A DNA stretch of 64,000 bases from Lactifluus volemus (taxonomy: Eukaryota; Basidiomycota; Agaricomycetes; Russulales; Russulaceae). Position numbers and translations under genes: made by a program. Shown here in pieces: positions 1 through 11,019 of this stretch (the first letter of the stretch is position 1; every line of letters starts with the position of its first letter). Under the pieces are notes generated by a model. The model did not search any database and was not told where the DNA came from. It saw only the letters and a list, made by a program, of their open reading frames with translations. The stretch covers positions 1-64,000 of the forward strand of contig WTXI01000070.1 of the NCBI GenBank assembly GCA_022376515.1, read 5' to 3'.

Positions 1-916
1 ACACATCTTCCCTCTCTTTGGCTGCCCCCCACCACGTCATCTCGGACAGAGATCCCCGTTTTACTGCACACTTCACCCGCCAGATGTGCGAACTGCTAGG
101 AATCACACAGAACATCAGCTCTGCTTATCATCCGCAGACTGATGGACAATCAGAACGCGCTAATCAGTGGTGGAGCAGTATTTGCGGATCTATGGAAGCA
201 GCCAACAAGACGACTGGGCAAACCTTCTCCCTCTTGCCCAATTTGTTCACAACTCCTGGCCAAATGCGAGCACAGGGAAGGCTCCTGTGAGCTCTTGTGG
301 GGCGCAAACCCAATCATCCATCCCTCCGGAAAAGCACAAACATCCCTGCGTTACATCAAAGGCAGATGTGGCTTAAGGAGGCTAGGGAGCGCGCCCAGGA
401 TGCTATCAGAAAAGCACAGGAACTGTGGCTGAAAAGGCGCCGGAGAAAGAAGGGCCAAGACACTTCTACCCATTCGAAAAAGGACAACAAGTATTGTTGG
501 AGGAACAAACCTAAAGACAATATATCCGTCCGCAAAGTTGGGACCAAAGAGATATGGTCCGTTCCCATCATTGACGTCATTTCCCCAGTGGTGTACCGCC
601 TCCAGCTTCCCCGCACTGGCGCATTCACAATGTCTTCCACGCGTCCTTGTTAACACCTTACAAGGAGACGGAGGAACATGGGCGTAACTTCACAGAACCG
701 CCACCTGATCTGATGGAAGGCGAGCCAGAATATGAGGTGGAGCAGATCATTGATGCGCGCAAGAAAGGGAAGGCAGAAAAGCTTGAGTATCTCCTTCGTT
801 GGAAGGGATATTCACCCGCTCATGATAGTTGGGAACCCGCTGGCAATGTGAAGGCTCCGGAGCTCATTAAGGAGTTCTATCAGCGCAACCCCAATGCGAT
901 AGGGGAGGAAGGATAA
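1..916 (+). pseudogene. Integrase C-terminal part plus chromodomain (end of pol), frameshifted
   Basis: An integrase inserts element cDNA into the host genome, and in chromoviruses a terminal chromodomain guides it to chromatin marks. At 45-165 the translation has the SDRDPRF motif (second acidic catalytic residue) and the block HPQTDGQSER (third acidic residue) typical of Ty3/Gypsy integrases. The frame then jumps near 165, near 290-300 and at least once between 450 and 640, where the homologous sequence continues in other frames. From 647 to 916 an open stretch encodes a chromodomain (EYEVEQIID, then YLLRWKGY and DSWEP) about 50 residues long that looks undamaged. The scattered frameshifts mark an old, inactive copy. 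The start lies upstream of the window. Confidence 0.85.
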
Positions 917-972
917 AAGCGAAGAGGAAGAGACGGATCCGCACCATCATTACCCCCACTACCTCCTCCTCC

Positions 973-1893
973 ATGAGTAATGCCTTACAACTTGCGTTCC
1001 AATACCCCAACTCAGAGGAGGACTACCTCCAACTCCTCGACTCGTCGTTCGACTCCCTCACGGTCTGTGAGGGGGAGAGTGGTCCCTCTCAGAGACGTCC
1101 CTTGCCGAGGACACCCCAGCAGAACCAGCACAGATCAGCGCCGCCACCGTACAGGAGGACCACCCGCTCGCCTCGCCAAGAGCCTCGCCGCAGCCCCTCG
1201 TACCATCCGAGGACCCCATCTCCTCTCCCAGGCCCGACGCCGCCTCCCCAACTCTCGCCTATCCAGGAAGCCCTGGAGACGCTAGCAGCGGACATGAGGT
1301 TCCAGCCAGAAGTCATGTCGCTGGAGACCCCCACGCGCTGCGATCCGAATCCCCTTACGATCCCTGGAAGGTCTTCAGCTGGGCCCAACCTTCTGCAAGT
1401 GACGGTGCTCATCAACTCCAGGGGTACGTGCAGCAGATGGGGACGGCCTACGTCCACTCGTCGTCGCGTCTTCGTCGCATGGGGGCCGTCTGGTGGTGAT
1501 TCCGGAGTCAGCCCTCTGAGAATCACTGGCAAGCGCAAGAGGAGGGGGAAGAAGTCATATTATTGCGGCAAGTGCAACAAGGATGGGGTGGACCACAAGT
1601 ACGAGAACTGTCCTTTGTGGAGGGAGTGCCTCTATTGCCAGAAGAGAGGGCACTACTCCCATGACTGTCACCACCCCATGCGCGTTGCACTGTCTATAGG
1701 TGCCGGGTCTTCCCTGACCACCAGTACTATGGGAGGAACTGTCCTATCAAGGCCACGGAGTTGCGGCCCGTTACTCATCTTTGGGATGAGTATGATGCAG
1801 ATGACGTCGACGCAGGTGAGGCGCTTTTTGATGACATTGACTGGGAGTCCATGGACAGGGGTGACTGAGGCGCATGGTGGTACATGCGCCTAG
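973..1893 (+). CDS. Zinc-knuckle ORF downstream of the pol chromodomain in the Ty3/Gypsy element
   Basis: This 306-codon ORF starts 57 nt after the pol stop. Its first half is rich in Pro, Ser, Arg and Gln. Near residues 197-235 it carries two zinc-knuckle-like motifs: a loose CGKC...H...C and a canonical C-x2-C-x4-H-x4-C (CLYCQKRGHYSHDC). Such knuckles bind nucleic acid and are typical of Gag nucleocapsid. An overlapping frame begins at 980 with MPYNLRS and is open to 1285, so the original protein may have started there and shifted frame later, in which case this is a relic. Position 3' of pol rather than 5' is unusual for Gag. It could be a third ORF of this lineage or a displaced gag copy. 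No membrane segment was seen, so an envelope role is not supported. Confidence 0.5.
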   Translation: MSNALQLAFQYPNSEEDYLQLLDSSFDSLTVCEGESGPSQRRPLPRTPQQNQHRSAPPPYRRTTRSPRQEPRRSPSYHPRTPSPLPGPTPPPQLSPIQEALETLAADMRFQPEVMSLETPTRCDPNPLTIPGRSSAGPNLLQVTVLINSRGTCSRWGRPTSTRRRVFVAWGPSGGDSGVSPLRITGKRKRRGKKSYYCGKCNKDGVDHKYENCPLWRECLYCQKRGHYSHDCHHPMRVALSIGAGSSLTTSTMGGTVLSRPRSCGPLLIFGMSMMQMTSTQVRRFLMTLTGSPWTGVTEAHGGTCA

Positions 1894-1905
1894 GAGAGAG
1901 GGTAC

Positions 1906-2841
1906 TGTTACGGTTATGCGGACCGCCCGGCCCATTTCTTACTATTTTCCGCCTGATTTCCGACTTGCGTTGTGACCTAGGATCCCTTTCCTTGGCCAGC
2001 CCCTTCTGTTCCGCTTCTAGGGGCTGTGCGTCGCCGTTTTGGACGTGTATTTGACTCAGGGATCATGACTCAAATCTTGAGTCAGCGTTCTTGACTCAGA
2101 TCTTGAGTCAGACGCACTGAGTCAGTTCTTGAGTCATCAGAACTGACTCAGGTCCTTAGTCAATAGTCTTGACTTCGCTACTGTACTGTGACCTTTGTAG
2201 GATAGTTGGCTGGCCCTCTGTACGCATAAATAGGGTCCTGTAGACGAGCTAAAGCCCCAGCTTCAGCTTCGTCTAGAATCGCAGTTCATTGTTTCCTGCT
2301 CACACACGCATCGCATCTTTTCCTCTCTTCTTGTGAATCCCCTCTTCGTACCTTGATCCAGGTACTTCGCGCCACGATCAGACATCTGTGAACTTGTTCC
2401 AATTCCTTGAAACAAGTCCCCAGACGCCTGAACCCTAATACGAACGCGCTGTGAGAAGTAGTCCCCACTTCTCACCCCGCGTCCGCCCTCGAACCTTAGT
2501 TCAACCTCTCACGAGTGTCCTTGGAAGGCGAGCATCTCTTGCATTCCAATTACACTCGCGCCCGTGTTGCGGTTGAACCTACACATCGTCTTTCATCCAT
2601 CTGCCACCGTCTATCCTTTTTAGGAACGGTAACTCCGACCATCGCGTGCGCCGGCCCGTACTAACCGCCTCACGCGATACGAACCTCCGAGAGTTCGCAC
2701 AGTCAAGTCTACTCCTCTAGGACCTTGTCTGTGTGTGCTAGAATCGACTATTTGGTGTTGCTAGTCTTGTCCGACTCGCCGCAGCAAATAGCCAATCAGA
2801 ACGACGCTCACTTCGAGCCACGGTCCCTGCGAACCGTGACA
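1906..2841 (+). repeat. 3' LTR of the Ty3/Gypsy element (936 bp)
   Basis: The LTR begins TGTTACGGTT and ends AACCGTGACA. These ends are inverted repeats with one mismatch and give the standard TG...CA boundaries. A purine-rich tract lies just upstream at about 1889-1903, as expected for second-strand priming. A TATA-like CATAAATAG lies near 2225 and would place the U3/R boundary around 2255. A cluster of TGASTCA motifs lies in U3 (separate entry). The partner LTR is not in the window. Confidence 0.85.
2052..2150. promoter_or_regulatory. Array of eight TGASTCA (AP-1/Gcn4-type) sites in the LTR U3
   Basis: Perfect TGACTCA or TGAGTCA heptamers occur at 2052, 2066, 2078, 2092, 2104, 2118, 2130 and 2144, alternating in spacing between 12 and 14 bp. 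A degenerate ninth (TTAGTCA) lies at 2157. TGASTCA is the binding site of fungal Gcn4/CPC1 and AP-1-like bZIP factors. The array lies about 75-170 bp upstream of the TATA-like box at 2225, the usual place for an enhancer. Regulation by starvation or stress bZIP factors is inferred. Confidence 0.75.
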
Positions 2842-3389
2842 CACCCCGCCCTGACCCCCCTTGAATGATTCCGGCCTCGGCCGCGCTCCTTTTCTCTCTA
2901 GCCTCCTCTTATTATACTCTTCCGTTCTCCCCTTCTCGTTTACCTTGTTTCCTTACTTGTGTCTCCGTTTGGATAGTACCTTGTACAGAGTAACTTAGTC
3001 TTGTCGCAATATACGCGGGGACTCTAAACCCCAATTCAAAAAAAAAAAAAAGACTCCGATACAGCTCGCCTCCTGCCTACATCGTTCCCTCCCCTCTCTG
3101 CACCTTCGACAACTCACGTCAGTCACCTCCACTATGGTACCCAAGCCACTTCCTACCCTCCTGATACCACAGACACCTCTATGTCGGCATTAGTCGCACC
3201 AGCATCCGTACACGCTTCCACGCCACCAGCTCTCGCCACAGCATCTCCACCTTCACCGCCACCTCTCACACTTCCCGCTCCACCCCTCGGGTCCTCAATC
3301 CACCACCGTTTCCTAATGTCTTGGCTCAAGCACTCACCAGTCCAGCTGTAATCCCTGTATTGTGCTCTCTTCTTTTCTTTTTGGGATCC
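2842..3389. other. Intergenic stretch with a poly(A) run
   Basis: No convincing gene. A pyrimidine-rich stretch follows the LTR, then a 14-nt A run at about 3039-3052. Sequence after 3060 is Pro/Ser/Thr-rich in translation but has no sustained frame. From about 3270 it resembles the segment near 11380, which marks the beginning of the R1 block. Confidence 0.4.
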
Positions 3390-4922
3390 TTAAGAAGATT
3401 TCCTGAGGGAGTACGACGTGTCGGTCAACTTATTGACCAGCAGGGGGTCAAGATTATCATCAGGTATGTCTCAGCCGTGCTTTGGGACTGGGACTACTGG
3501 AAGTCTTTAGATGGCTATCTGCTCATGACCGGAACGAGTTTCGTCCCCTGCAAGGAGAGTACCCCGCGGCTCCGAAGTGGCAGCGATCAAAGTCACGGTC
3601 ACGCATTCTGAGCAAGTAAGATGAGTGGACTGATAGCCCTCGTCTCACGAACGAGAAAGACCAGACATTTTGGTATGGCTTTCACTTGAAGATCGAGGGC
3701 TCGTGACAACCAAGCTGGTCGCTATACACCCGTATTGACGAGTTGGAGACCGGTACCCCCTTTTCGAGTTTTCTATACCGATCATGCCCACGGCGGCCTC
3801 CTCACTATGGGAGGGCCGGATAATCATCTGCACCCATGCTCCAGACGACACATCCGAACTCCGGGATAACCACTAAATATCATCCCCGCCAAAATGTATG
3901 GGACTCACTCTGATGAAGGTCACCATGATGCCCTCACAATCCCGCAGCAAATTGAATCCTCAGGACCTCAATGCGTAGCTCAACCTCACCAACCTCACTC
4001 AGCAACTATATGGCCTATGCCTCATGGAACAAAACCGCATGAAGGTTACTACAATCGTCATTTCAACCGTCCTCTCCGATCTGAGCTGTTTTGGCCACAG
4101 CTGAACTATACCTTGAATATTTACACCATGCATCATGTCATTTACTTCAATTATTTACCAGTGGGTTGCTGGTTTTAATGTGTGTTTTAATGTGAATTCA
4201 CATTTTCGGGTACATCCGACGGCAACTGGCGTGACACGTGACGGAGTCTATGTTCGACTCTCAAGCGTTTCCTGCTCGAGGCCAGCGTTCGATTTGTTTC
4301 ACACTCCGAGTTTCAGCAACCATCAACCAAGTGCACTGGCAGACTCTCGAGACGGTCCCACGTCTCTTCCAAACTCTCTGCGCGTTGTCTTACCTGAGAC
4401 TGCACCGCATCAGCATACGGTTCTCTAACCACGCCTTTATGGTTTTATGGCTGGCTCGTATCATCTGTCACTCGCCCTTGCTTGTAAAATGCAAAGCTTA
4501 CCATGCTGCGGAGAACATGTATTCTTGGCAGTTATCAGTGATATCTCTGACTCGTCATGGCCTTCCCCGATATACACCCTGGCCTTGTGAGGGTGTATGT
4601 TTCACAAGTGCTACCCGCATTCATTTGGTACATGGAGGTGCCATCGACACATGCGGATAGGGTGGCTCACTTTTAAGACACTCTTAGTCTTGTCTCAATC
4701 TCAACTTTTCTATTGGCGTACTGGATCCTTTATATGGTTCTGCAAAATTTCCATGGCGGAACAGTGTGCCAAGAGGCCGCTTGGCGTAGATGTTGGACGG
4801 ATAGCCGCAAACGCTTACCTAGCTGGCCTGTGCAGGGGTGCCATGGCATAGACTAGGACCTGCCTGCGTCGTCTGGCGTCTGGTATCGCCACTACCGCGG
4901 GCACCTGGTGCCCCCATATCCA

Positions 4923-5124
4923 CTATATATAAACGATCATTTTTTTTGGTCTGTCGTTTGCTTCTAGCTCTGACACACCGTGACATACCTCACTTATAGT
5001 ACCTTCATCATTCCCTATCACAACTCAGACCTGTTCCCCAATGACTGAGGTCAGTTACCAGTTGTTACACCCACTTTCAGTTCTTGCTAACTACACGTCT
5101 AGGCTTTATCTCTGCTTCCTACAG
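4923..5124 (+). promoter_or_regulatory. TATA box and intron-like element inside R1
   Basis: A CTATATATAAA box at 4923 is followed by an intron-like segment at 5050-5124 with 5' GTCAGT, an internal TTGCTAACT branch-type site and 3' CCTACAG. The same arrangement recurs in copy 2 (box at 13874; intron-like 13993-14063). The box is also present in the inverted copies near 21590 and 41075. The distance from box to zinc-finger start codon is about 1.29-1.34 kb in three copies. This could be the promoter and spliced leader of the zinc-finger genes or of a separate non-coding transcript. Confidence 0.4.
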
Positions 5125-6103
5125 TAGATAGTCTTATGGAAGTCGAAGACAGAAACAAATATTGAATGGCTAATTTTCGACGAGGTAGGAGGTTAAACCA
5201 ACTGGAACTGGTGTCAGAAGTTCACTGGCCCAAACAGTCCCCGGCGCAATCAATCGACAAAACGGTCGAGACGGTCGAGCCCACGTGGTCATTCCACGTG
5301 CATGAGAGCGGGGGCCAGTTGGCACTGTCATTGACGCTGGCTTGGTGCCTTTGCGGCGCTGAATGGCACCGGCGCTTGATTCTGGGCCACTGGCACCCTA
5401 GCGCTCAGTGATGCAATCCTGAATTGTGTAAGAATATTGGCTTGTAAGTCATCACCCGGTCCGGGCCCGTCTTACGCATTTCCGAACCGAAATGATACTT
5501 ATTGGCCAGTGAGCGCTTCTCAAGCAGCCATCGAACGTGCGCGTTCATAGCCGAAGTGTCGCAAGCCTTGATCTAGCCACCAGCCATGTGAGGTCTCTGC
5601 ATGCAATTAAGAACGATGCCAGCTCGGACTCGGAGGACACACGGAGCAGAGACAAGTTCGTGCCAATTGGCATCATTTCTTTCTCCGCGCCCATTGCGTA
5701 ATCTCTACACACGTGGCTACGCCTCTGATCCGTGTCAACGCAATGTTATTCCTCACCTTGATGTCGTCTGCCGAGTCAAAAGGCCTTTTGATCCGAATCT
5801 TGTGCGTAGGCGTAAACTCTCCCAGAAACATTGCTTATTTCTCACGGCAGACGCTCGGGCGCTGCCAATTGGCACCTCTGGCACTGGGCGCTTTTCCTGC
5901 TGACGGTTTGGGCATTTCGGAATATCCTATCACGGGTTGCATCTGGACCTCTATGTACAGTCGCTGGCACCAGGCCGTATCTCATCCTCCGTCGGAACAC
6001 CAGTTATGGAATAGACTGCATTCGCACCCTCCCTTGGTTGGGAGCCAGCCCAGGAACGACAGAACATTGAATAGCTTCTTCTCTCTCCCCGTGTGTTGGC
6101 ATT

Positions 6104-6118
6104 GGTGCCACTGGCACC
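6104..6118. promoter_or_regulatory. Palindrome GGTGCC-ACT-GGCACC upstream of gene A
   Basis: A perfect 6-bp inverted repeat with a 3-bp spacer lies 94 nt before the gene A start codon. The same element is found 85 nt before gene C (15107-15121) and 57 nt before gene D (20346-20360). It is a candidate operator for a dimeric or two-finger DNA-binding protein. Confidence 0.5.
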
Positions 6119-6211
6119 ACTGGAAAGAGCCACGATAAAAATTCAAGCCCTCATGCCCTGACCGTGATCCCCCGCCCATTTTACTTGGACCGCCTGTGCT
6201 GTAGGAAAAAA

Positions 6212-7263
6212 ATGGACTACATCGCGCAGGAAGAAGACTTTTATTCAGTGAGCATTATTTCTCCGAGCCGTTCATTCTGCTAAACAATGACCATCCATAG
6301 GTCGGCTTGTGGAAGCCCAACCTTAGCCCCGATCCTCCGAGTCCGGACACTGCCCTTTCTTCACCATATATGGATCCCACTCCTAACCAGCAGACTACCG
6401 CTTGTCTATACACTGGAAGCATGCATGGATTCCTTGGCCAAGATATACACGCGGAATGTCAAGAAGAACTTGAAGGCTACATCGGCACAGGTGAGCAGCT
6501 TTCCACGTCTACAAGCTAGCAAATTCTCTTCATTCTGACCTCGTTAGCTATACCAGAACAAAACATGTCCTTTGACAACAATCCCGAAGGATATGACGAA
6601 AACGACCCAAGTTTCGACAAAAGCCTGGAATTGACGGGGTACACCATCGCGCTCTGCGGGACGACAACGTCGTCTGCCGAACCCGATGGTACTCACTTTA
6701 TCCAAAATCATCATGACGGTCCTACAACCCTCCCCCTCCCCTCGTCCGAGCAACCTCAGAGAGATCTTGACAATGTACCACACTCCTCTACTTGGCACGT
6801 TTACCTGCAGCCGGCAAACATTCATCCTTCAGGTAAGCAACTTGCGACAACTCCAAGCGATGAGTTCTTTATTCTGACATCACCAACTATTGAAGAAAAC
6901 GCCGATTCCGACGCCGAAGAATATGACGGATACGATTCCACCACTCTGGCAGAAAGCCCGGAATCGACAGGGGGTATCATCGCGTACGGCGGGACAACAG
7001 CATCGTCTCTTATGGTCGATGATACTCAGTATAGCCAAGAGATCGACAAGTGGGCACAATCCATCCTTGAATCAAGCAAGGTCCAGTGTCTCAAATGCGA
7101 CAACACAATATTGTACGCGATGAAAGGGTTCCGTCGGCATTTCGATGACCTTCACGTCGACCCGAAGAAGTGCCCTAAATGTCCCCGTATGATTATTGGC
7201 CAGCGAAAGCTCAAGGCTCATCTCGAGCGTGATCACGGTCACGACATAGAGATGTCCTCTTAA
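6212..7263 (+). CDS. C2H2 zinc-finger protein, gene A (289 aa)
   Basis: Proposed exons are 6212-6247, 6301-6490, 6557-6832 and 6896-7263; phases close and give 289 aa. The first codons (MDYIAQEEDFYS) and all splice signals recur in paralogues C, D and E. Most of the protein is low-complexity, acidic and Ser/Thr/Pro-rich, like an activation or disordered region. The C-terminus has two adjacent C2H2 fingers: Cys232/Cys235/His249/His254 and Cys260/Cys263/His276/His281, joined by the short linker LHVDPKK. Two fingers suggest nucleic-acid binding; the target is unknown. The third intron (6833-6895) is 63 nt and stop-free, so retaining it would add 21 residues without changing frame. Downstream lies the conserved 3' block shared by the family. 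Confidence 0.75.
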
Positions 7264-8035
7264 AGACTTTCTCGGAAACTATTTCTTTCCATCAAGTTGA
7301 CCACGCGCAGTCGCCGGATTTCGGTCCACGGGGAGGCGAGTGTGAAGATGCGCATCACTGTACGACGTCGGTTTGGCATCACGAAATGAAGGGTTTGGGT
7401 CACTCATTCCCGTGTTTGTCTCCGTCTCTGACCGGCTTGCGATTGTATTATGCGTTTGAGCGACTGAAGTATTCTTTCAATTTTTACTGCTCAGTGGATA
7501 CAGTCATTTGATCTGGTATTCTTTGGTCTTATGATCATCCTTGCTACGATACAATCCCTTTGACTGCGCGCGGCCGCTCTCGAAAAGACTTCAATCTCGC
7601 CTATGTACTATTGTATGTACACTAGCCTCGAGAATCAAATCGATTTTATTGGCGAAAAAAAAAATTAAGTGTACGTACAATTGATCTCCACTCGTACGCA
7701 CCTTCGTACTTGCGTACCTCCGTTATCCATACCTTCCAATCTATACCTTCACCACTGCGTATATCCCGAAAATGTAACCATCAAGTGGTAAGTGGATGAA
7801 GTTCTCGCCGAGGGGCGAGGTTGCGGGTGCTGGAGGTAGACCGGTGACCGTCTCTCGGCGAGACCTAAGACGGATCTCTCGCTATCGAGGTTTACCTCAT
7901 TATCGAGAGCCGGTCACGAGGCTAGAGAGGTGGGTCAGTTACGCTATTACCCCGCCGCCCGCCGTCCCTAATCCCCATTCCATCGTGATCCCTCCCTGCC
8001 CATTTTACTTGGACCGTCGTGTGCTGTAATAGGAA
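7264..8035 (+). repeat. Conserved 3' flank (Z3 block) of gene A and leader of relic B
   Basis: The sequence after gene A recurs after genes B (about 8510-8950), C (16763-17230), F (27084-27540) and G (43311-43860), and inverted beside D (18750-19065). Its most constant part reads GATACAATCCCTTTGAC, then a near-palindrome of the GTACTATTATATGTAC type (7607-7622 here, with one change), then a CGA-rich stretch ending in TTGGCGAAAA. From about 7960 the sequence matches the promoter-proximal end of the zinc-finger genes. No gene is seen. Confidence 0.6.
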
Positions 8036-8039
8036 AAGA

Positions 8040-8506
8040 AAAAGACTTTTATCCAGTAAGCATTATCTCTCCGAGCCGTTCATTCTGCTAAACAATGACC
8101 ATCCAAGGTCGGCTTGTTGTACCTCAACCCGATCCTCCGAGTCCAGACACCGCCCTTGCTTCACCGCATCCCTCAGGTAAGCAGCCCCAAGTGATGAGTT
8201 CTTCTTAGCTCAGAATCGACAGAAGGTGTCACCGCGTACGACGAGATCACAGCAATGTCTCCCATGGTTGATTATACTCAGTCCAGCCAAGATATCGATA
8301 TCTGGGGATTACTCTCCCCTAATTCAAAGACCGTAATCTGTATTCAATGTGGCAACATATTGTACGAGATGAAAGGGTTCCGTCGCCATTTTGATGATTT
8401 TCACACCGACCCTAAAGAGTGCCCTGATTGTGGCCGTTGGATTATTGGCCAGCGAAAGCTCAGGTCTCATCTCAACCGTGATCACAAAGTAGAGGGGTCC
8501 TCTTAA
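8040..8506 (+). pseudogene. C2H2 zinc-finger gene B, shortened relic
   Basis: The leader, first intron (GTAAGC at about 8056 to AAG at about 8106) and first exon are recognisable by comparison with gene A, but the ATG and most of exon 1 are deleted. Exon 2 is shifted out of frame, and most of the acidic middle is missing. The last part (8255-8506) is open and still encodes both fingers: CIQC...HFDDFH and CPDC...HLNRDH. Selection may have been lost recently, or the finger part may be used from another start. Gene B follows A directly, in the same orientation. Confidence 0.7.
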
Positions 8507-9165
8507 AGACTTACTCGGAAACTTGGAAAGATGGATATCGGTTCACGCGGAGTCGAGTGTGGAGGTGCGCGTCACTGTATGACCTCGGGAAATGAAGTGT
8601 TTGGGTCAGTCGTTCCTGTGTTTGTTACGAAGTTACTCAGTGGATACAGTCTTTTTGATCTGATCTTCTTTTGTTTTATGATCGTCCTTGCTGCGATGCA
8701 ATCCCTTTGACGGCGCGCGATAGCCCTCGAAAAGCCTTTAAGTTCGCCTATGTACTATTATATGTACAGTAGCCTCGAGTACCAACTGAAATTGATTCTG
8801 TTTGGCGAAACAATTCCTCAGTGTGCTAATTTGTGCGTACGATGGGTCTCCACTCGCACACACCTTCGTACTTGCGTACCTCCTTTACGCATCCTTTCTG
8901 CTCTATACCTTCACTACCCGAGAATATATCGAATGGAACCACTAAGTCACTAAATGGACGAACTTAGCTCTTCTGTAGCCTAGTATTCGCATTGTCTCTG
9001 TTGCCTTTATCCTTCCGTTTCTTCTTCCTTAGGTATTCCACCAGGTCTAAGTTTTATCGACCACCGTGCTGTGCAAGTCTTCAATATACGTTTTCCTTGT
9101 AACGACGTTTAACAATATTTCCGTTGATAATAACCATGTTTCTGTGTGATAAGTTAAGGTGTTCA
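8507..9165 (+). repeat. Z3 block after relic B and unique spacer
   Basis: 8507-8950 is the conserved zinc-finger 3' flank, including a perfect GTACTATTATATGTAC at 8752-8767. 8990-9165 resembles 17880-17960 and 44390-44540 and leads into the R2 block. No gene is seen. Confidence 0.5.
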
Positions 9166-9420
9166 TACTTGTTTTAGACGCATACACGACCTTGAAGGGC
9201 ATCGCTTGGGTTGTGCGCAAAGCCCGCGGACCATTCGCAATACTACTCCACGAAGCACATCACCTCTCTTCACAGTTTCACAAACTTTCCTTGTAACAAG
9301 TATCTTGTGCATCCACAGGGGTGATGTCCCGGGACAAGTTAGGGCAAAGGGTAGCCTTTATAGGAAAAATCACTTACCCCTGTATATGGCTTGTGCGTGC
9401 ATGCAACAGTAGATAGCTTT
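9166..9420 (+). repeat. R2 dispersed repeat, copy 1
   Basis: The block starts near GTTTTAGACGCATACACG and ends near GTGCGTGCATGCAAC. Copies lie at about 17960-18190, 23250-23490 and 44545-44795 (plus) and 42160-42445 (minus). It has no conserved reading frame. In most places it sits between a zinc-finger 3' flank and an R3 block, so it seems to travel as part of a larger unit. Confidence 0.65.
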
Positions 9421-10900
9421 CAAGCGATATTCTCGTCGTTGGAAGGTAACATAACCGCATCCAAGGATTTGCCCTATTAGTAACTTGAAGAAGCTCGCTG
9501 CTAGAAAGACCAAAAAGTCATTAAAAACGCTGTTTTGAACGTGTATTCCTCTGTTATGATAGCGAGCCTAGAGCCTCGGGGCGTACTAGTAGTGTGTGAT
9601 GCATAGACATATACCTACCATCTGCACACCCACAAGAAACGTGTTCAGAGAAAAATGTATCATTTGGCACGCCACTGACGTGCACTTTGCGAGGACTGGC
9701 AGTCTTGCACGTAGGTCGGTGACGTCACACATCGCACACGTCACGTGTTCGTGCGAAGTACCGCACGCTCTCATGGGCGGGCAGTTTATTGTTGCGGCTA
9801 CCGCCACCACATCGCTATTTCGTTAAGTCAAGTCTACTTCATTTCCCACCTGTGACACCGAACCCCCTTCTTTCAATGCAACGCACAGCCATTTAAGTCA
9901 GTCACAGTCACTCGCATATCAGCCAACGGAGCCACCCGTAGCTCTGAGCCTCCTCCCTCTAATATACCCCAGGCCTATGGAAGAGGGTCTCCCGGTTGGG
10001 ATGTCCGATACGATCAAGGCAGGTGTGGGTGCGCATAACTTACTAGGTAATTACAGCGTTCACTTCAAGTTTCAGCCGCCCATCTGCCAACTCCGCTCCT
10101 GCTATCGCCCTCTTCCCGCACAAGATATGCGCCTATTCCTAGCCGAGAAGAGCGTCGCAAGCCCCAATGACCGCTCATATTTCGTCGATCGCCACACTCT
10201 CACAGTAACATGGAACGACCCACGGCTGGCCTCGGAATCTGCGTTCGCAGCGACGACGAGAAAGTTGCGCTATTGATAAAAAAAACATCGGTCTGTCCGA
10301 CTGGTTTCCCCGTTGTGTCTGACCGAATCACCACCTGATCGACTGTGCCGAACCGCGCCTCAGACTTGGAAGAATGGAGCCAAAGCTGCTACGAGGGGGT
10401 GGAACAAAAGAATGGGGAAAACCATGGGGCGGAACTGACCTGACAACGCAATTCCGACTCCTCTCGATGTGCACCATGTAGACCTGCGTTCTCCTGTGGT
10501 CGTTGCCCATGACATGTTCTCCGCGGCTCGGAGAAACCCACTCCCGCCCCCAGTTCCGGCGCTTCTTCATCATCGCATATTCGAGTCCAAGTGTAGGTCA
10601 GATATTCCAGTGCTACTACATCGGAGCCATCCCCTGGATTGAAATTGGAACCAGGATAAACATTGATTCATAGAAAGAGGATATCCGTGGGGAGAGTCTG
10701 TTCACGACGCTCAGCAATCATAAAACGACAGTTCTTGACGCATTCTTGACGCATTCGGTACCGTCAAGATTGGGTTGTTGCCATTTAAATTTCCAAACAT
10801 GTCGCTATAGGTTTTTTTTAAGTGAAATAAATAAACAACACGTTATATACCTTTTTCACGTCCACGAGTTTGTACAAGCATCATTGAGCTGGATGATAAC
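9421..10900 (-). repeat. R3 dispersed repeat, inverted copy, with unassigned sequence before it
   Basis: 9421-9580 continues the R2 context. 9580-9840 holds nothing recognisable. 9840-10900 is an inverted, diverged and partly shuffled copy of the block at 23820-24560, 41115-42130 and 44830-46130. For example 10320-10600 pairs with 41370-41500, and 10740-10890 is the reverse of 45100-45230. No supportable gene. Confidence 0.55.
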
Positions 10901-11019
10901 TACTCTGCGTTGATGTCACAATCGGGCACGGTTCGACACTCCACGTGATCAACTCCTTGAGTGTCGCGGTTGTGCTGTTGTGAAAAGCGAGTTGGAACCG
11001 TGCGGCAACAATACTTCGT

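Larger units (their letters stand above)
1..2841 (+). mobile_element. 3' part of a Ty3/Gypsy (chromovirus-type) LTR retrotransposon
   Basis: The interval holds, in order, an integrase catalytic-core remnant, a chromodomain, a proline-rich zinc-knuckle ORF, a purine-rich stretch at about 1889-1903 (polypurine-tract-like) and a terminal LTR. The order integrase-chromodomain-LTR is that of chromodomain Ty3/Gypsy elements. The 5' LTR, protease and reverse transcriptase lie outside the window or are lost, so no target duplication can be tested. Several reading-frame breaks in the integrase region show that this copy cannot make a functional enzyme. Confidence 0.85.
3390..6200 (+). repeat. R1 dispersed repeat block, copy 1 (upstream of zinc-finger gene A)
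   Basis: This block matches 11449-15200 along its length with many small indels; for example 3410-3560 matches 11449-11610, 4915-4980 matches 13866-13925 and 6000-6120 matches 14990-15125. Inverted or partial copies lie at about 20300-21770, 22310-23200, 38895-39100 and 40130-41115. It is unusually rich in TGGCACC/GGTGCCA. Short ORFs in it are not conserved in frame between copies, so it appears non-coding. In copies 1, 2 and the inverted copy it ends at the 5' end of a zinc-finger gene. Confidence 0.75.

Noticed and set aside
1089..1538. Antisense 149-codon ORF in the zinc-knuckle region
   Set aside because: Overlaps the sense frame that carries the CCHC motif; composition explains it.
3039..3052. 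A run of 14 A as tail of a SINE or LINE
   Set aside because: No polymerase III boxes, reverse transcriptase or target duplication was recognised around it.
5601..6138. ORFs of 100-141 codons in R1 copy 1 and 14654-15079 in copy 2
   Set aside because: The copies share DNA similarity, but the frames shift against each other and stops fall at different places, so no conserved protein is encoded.
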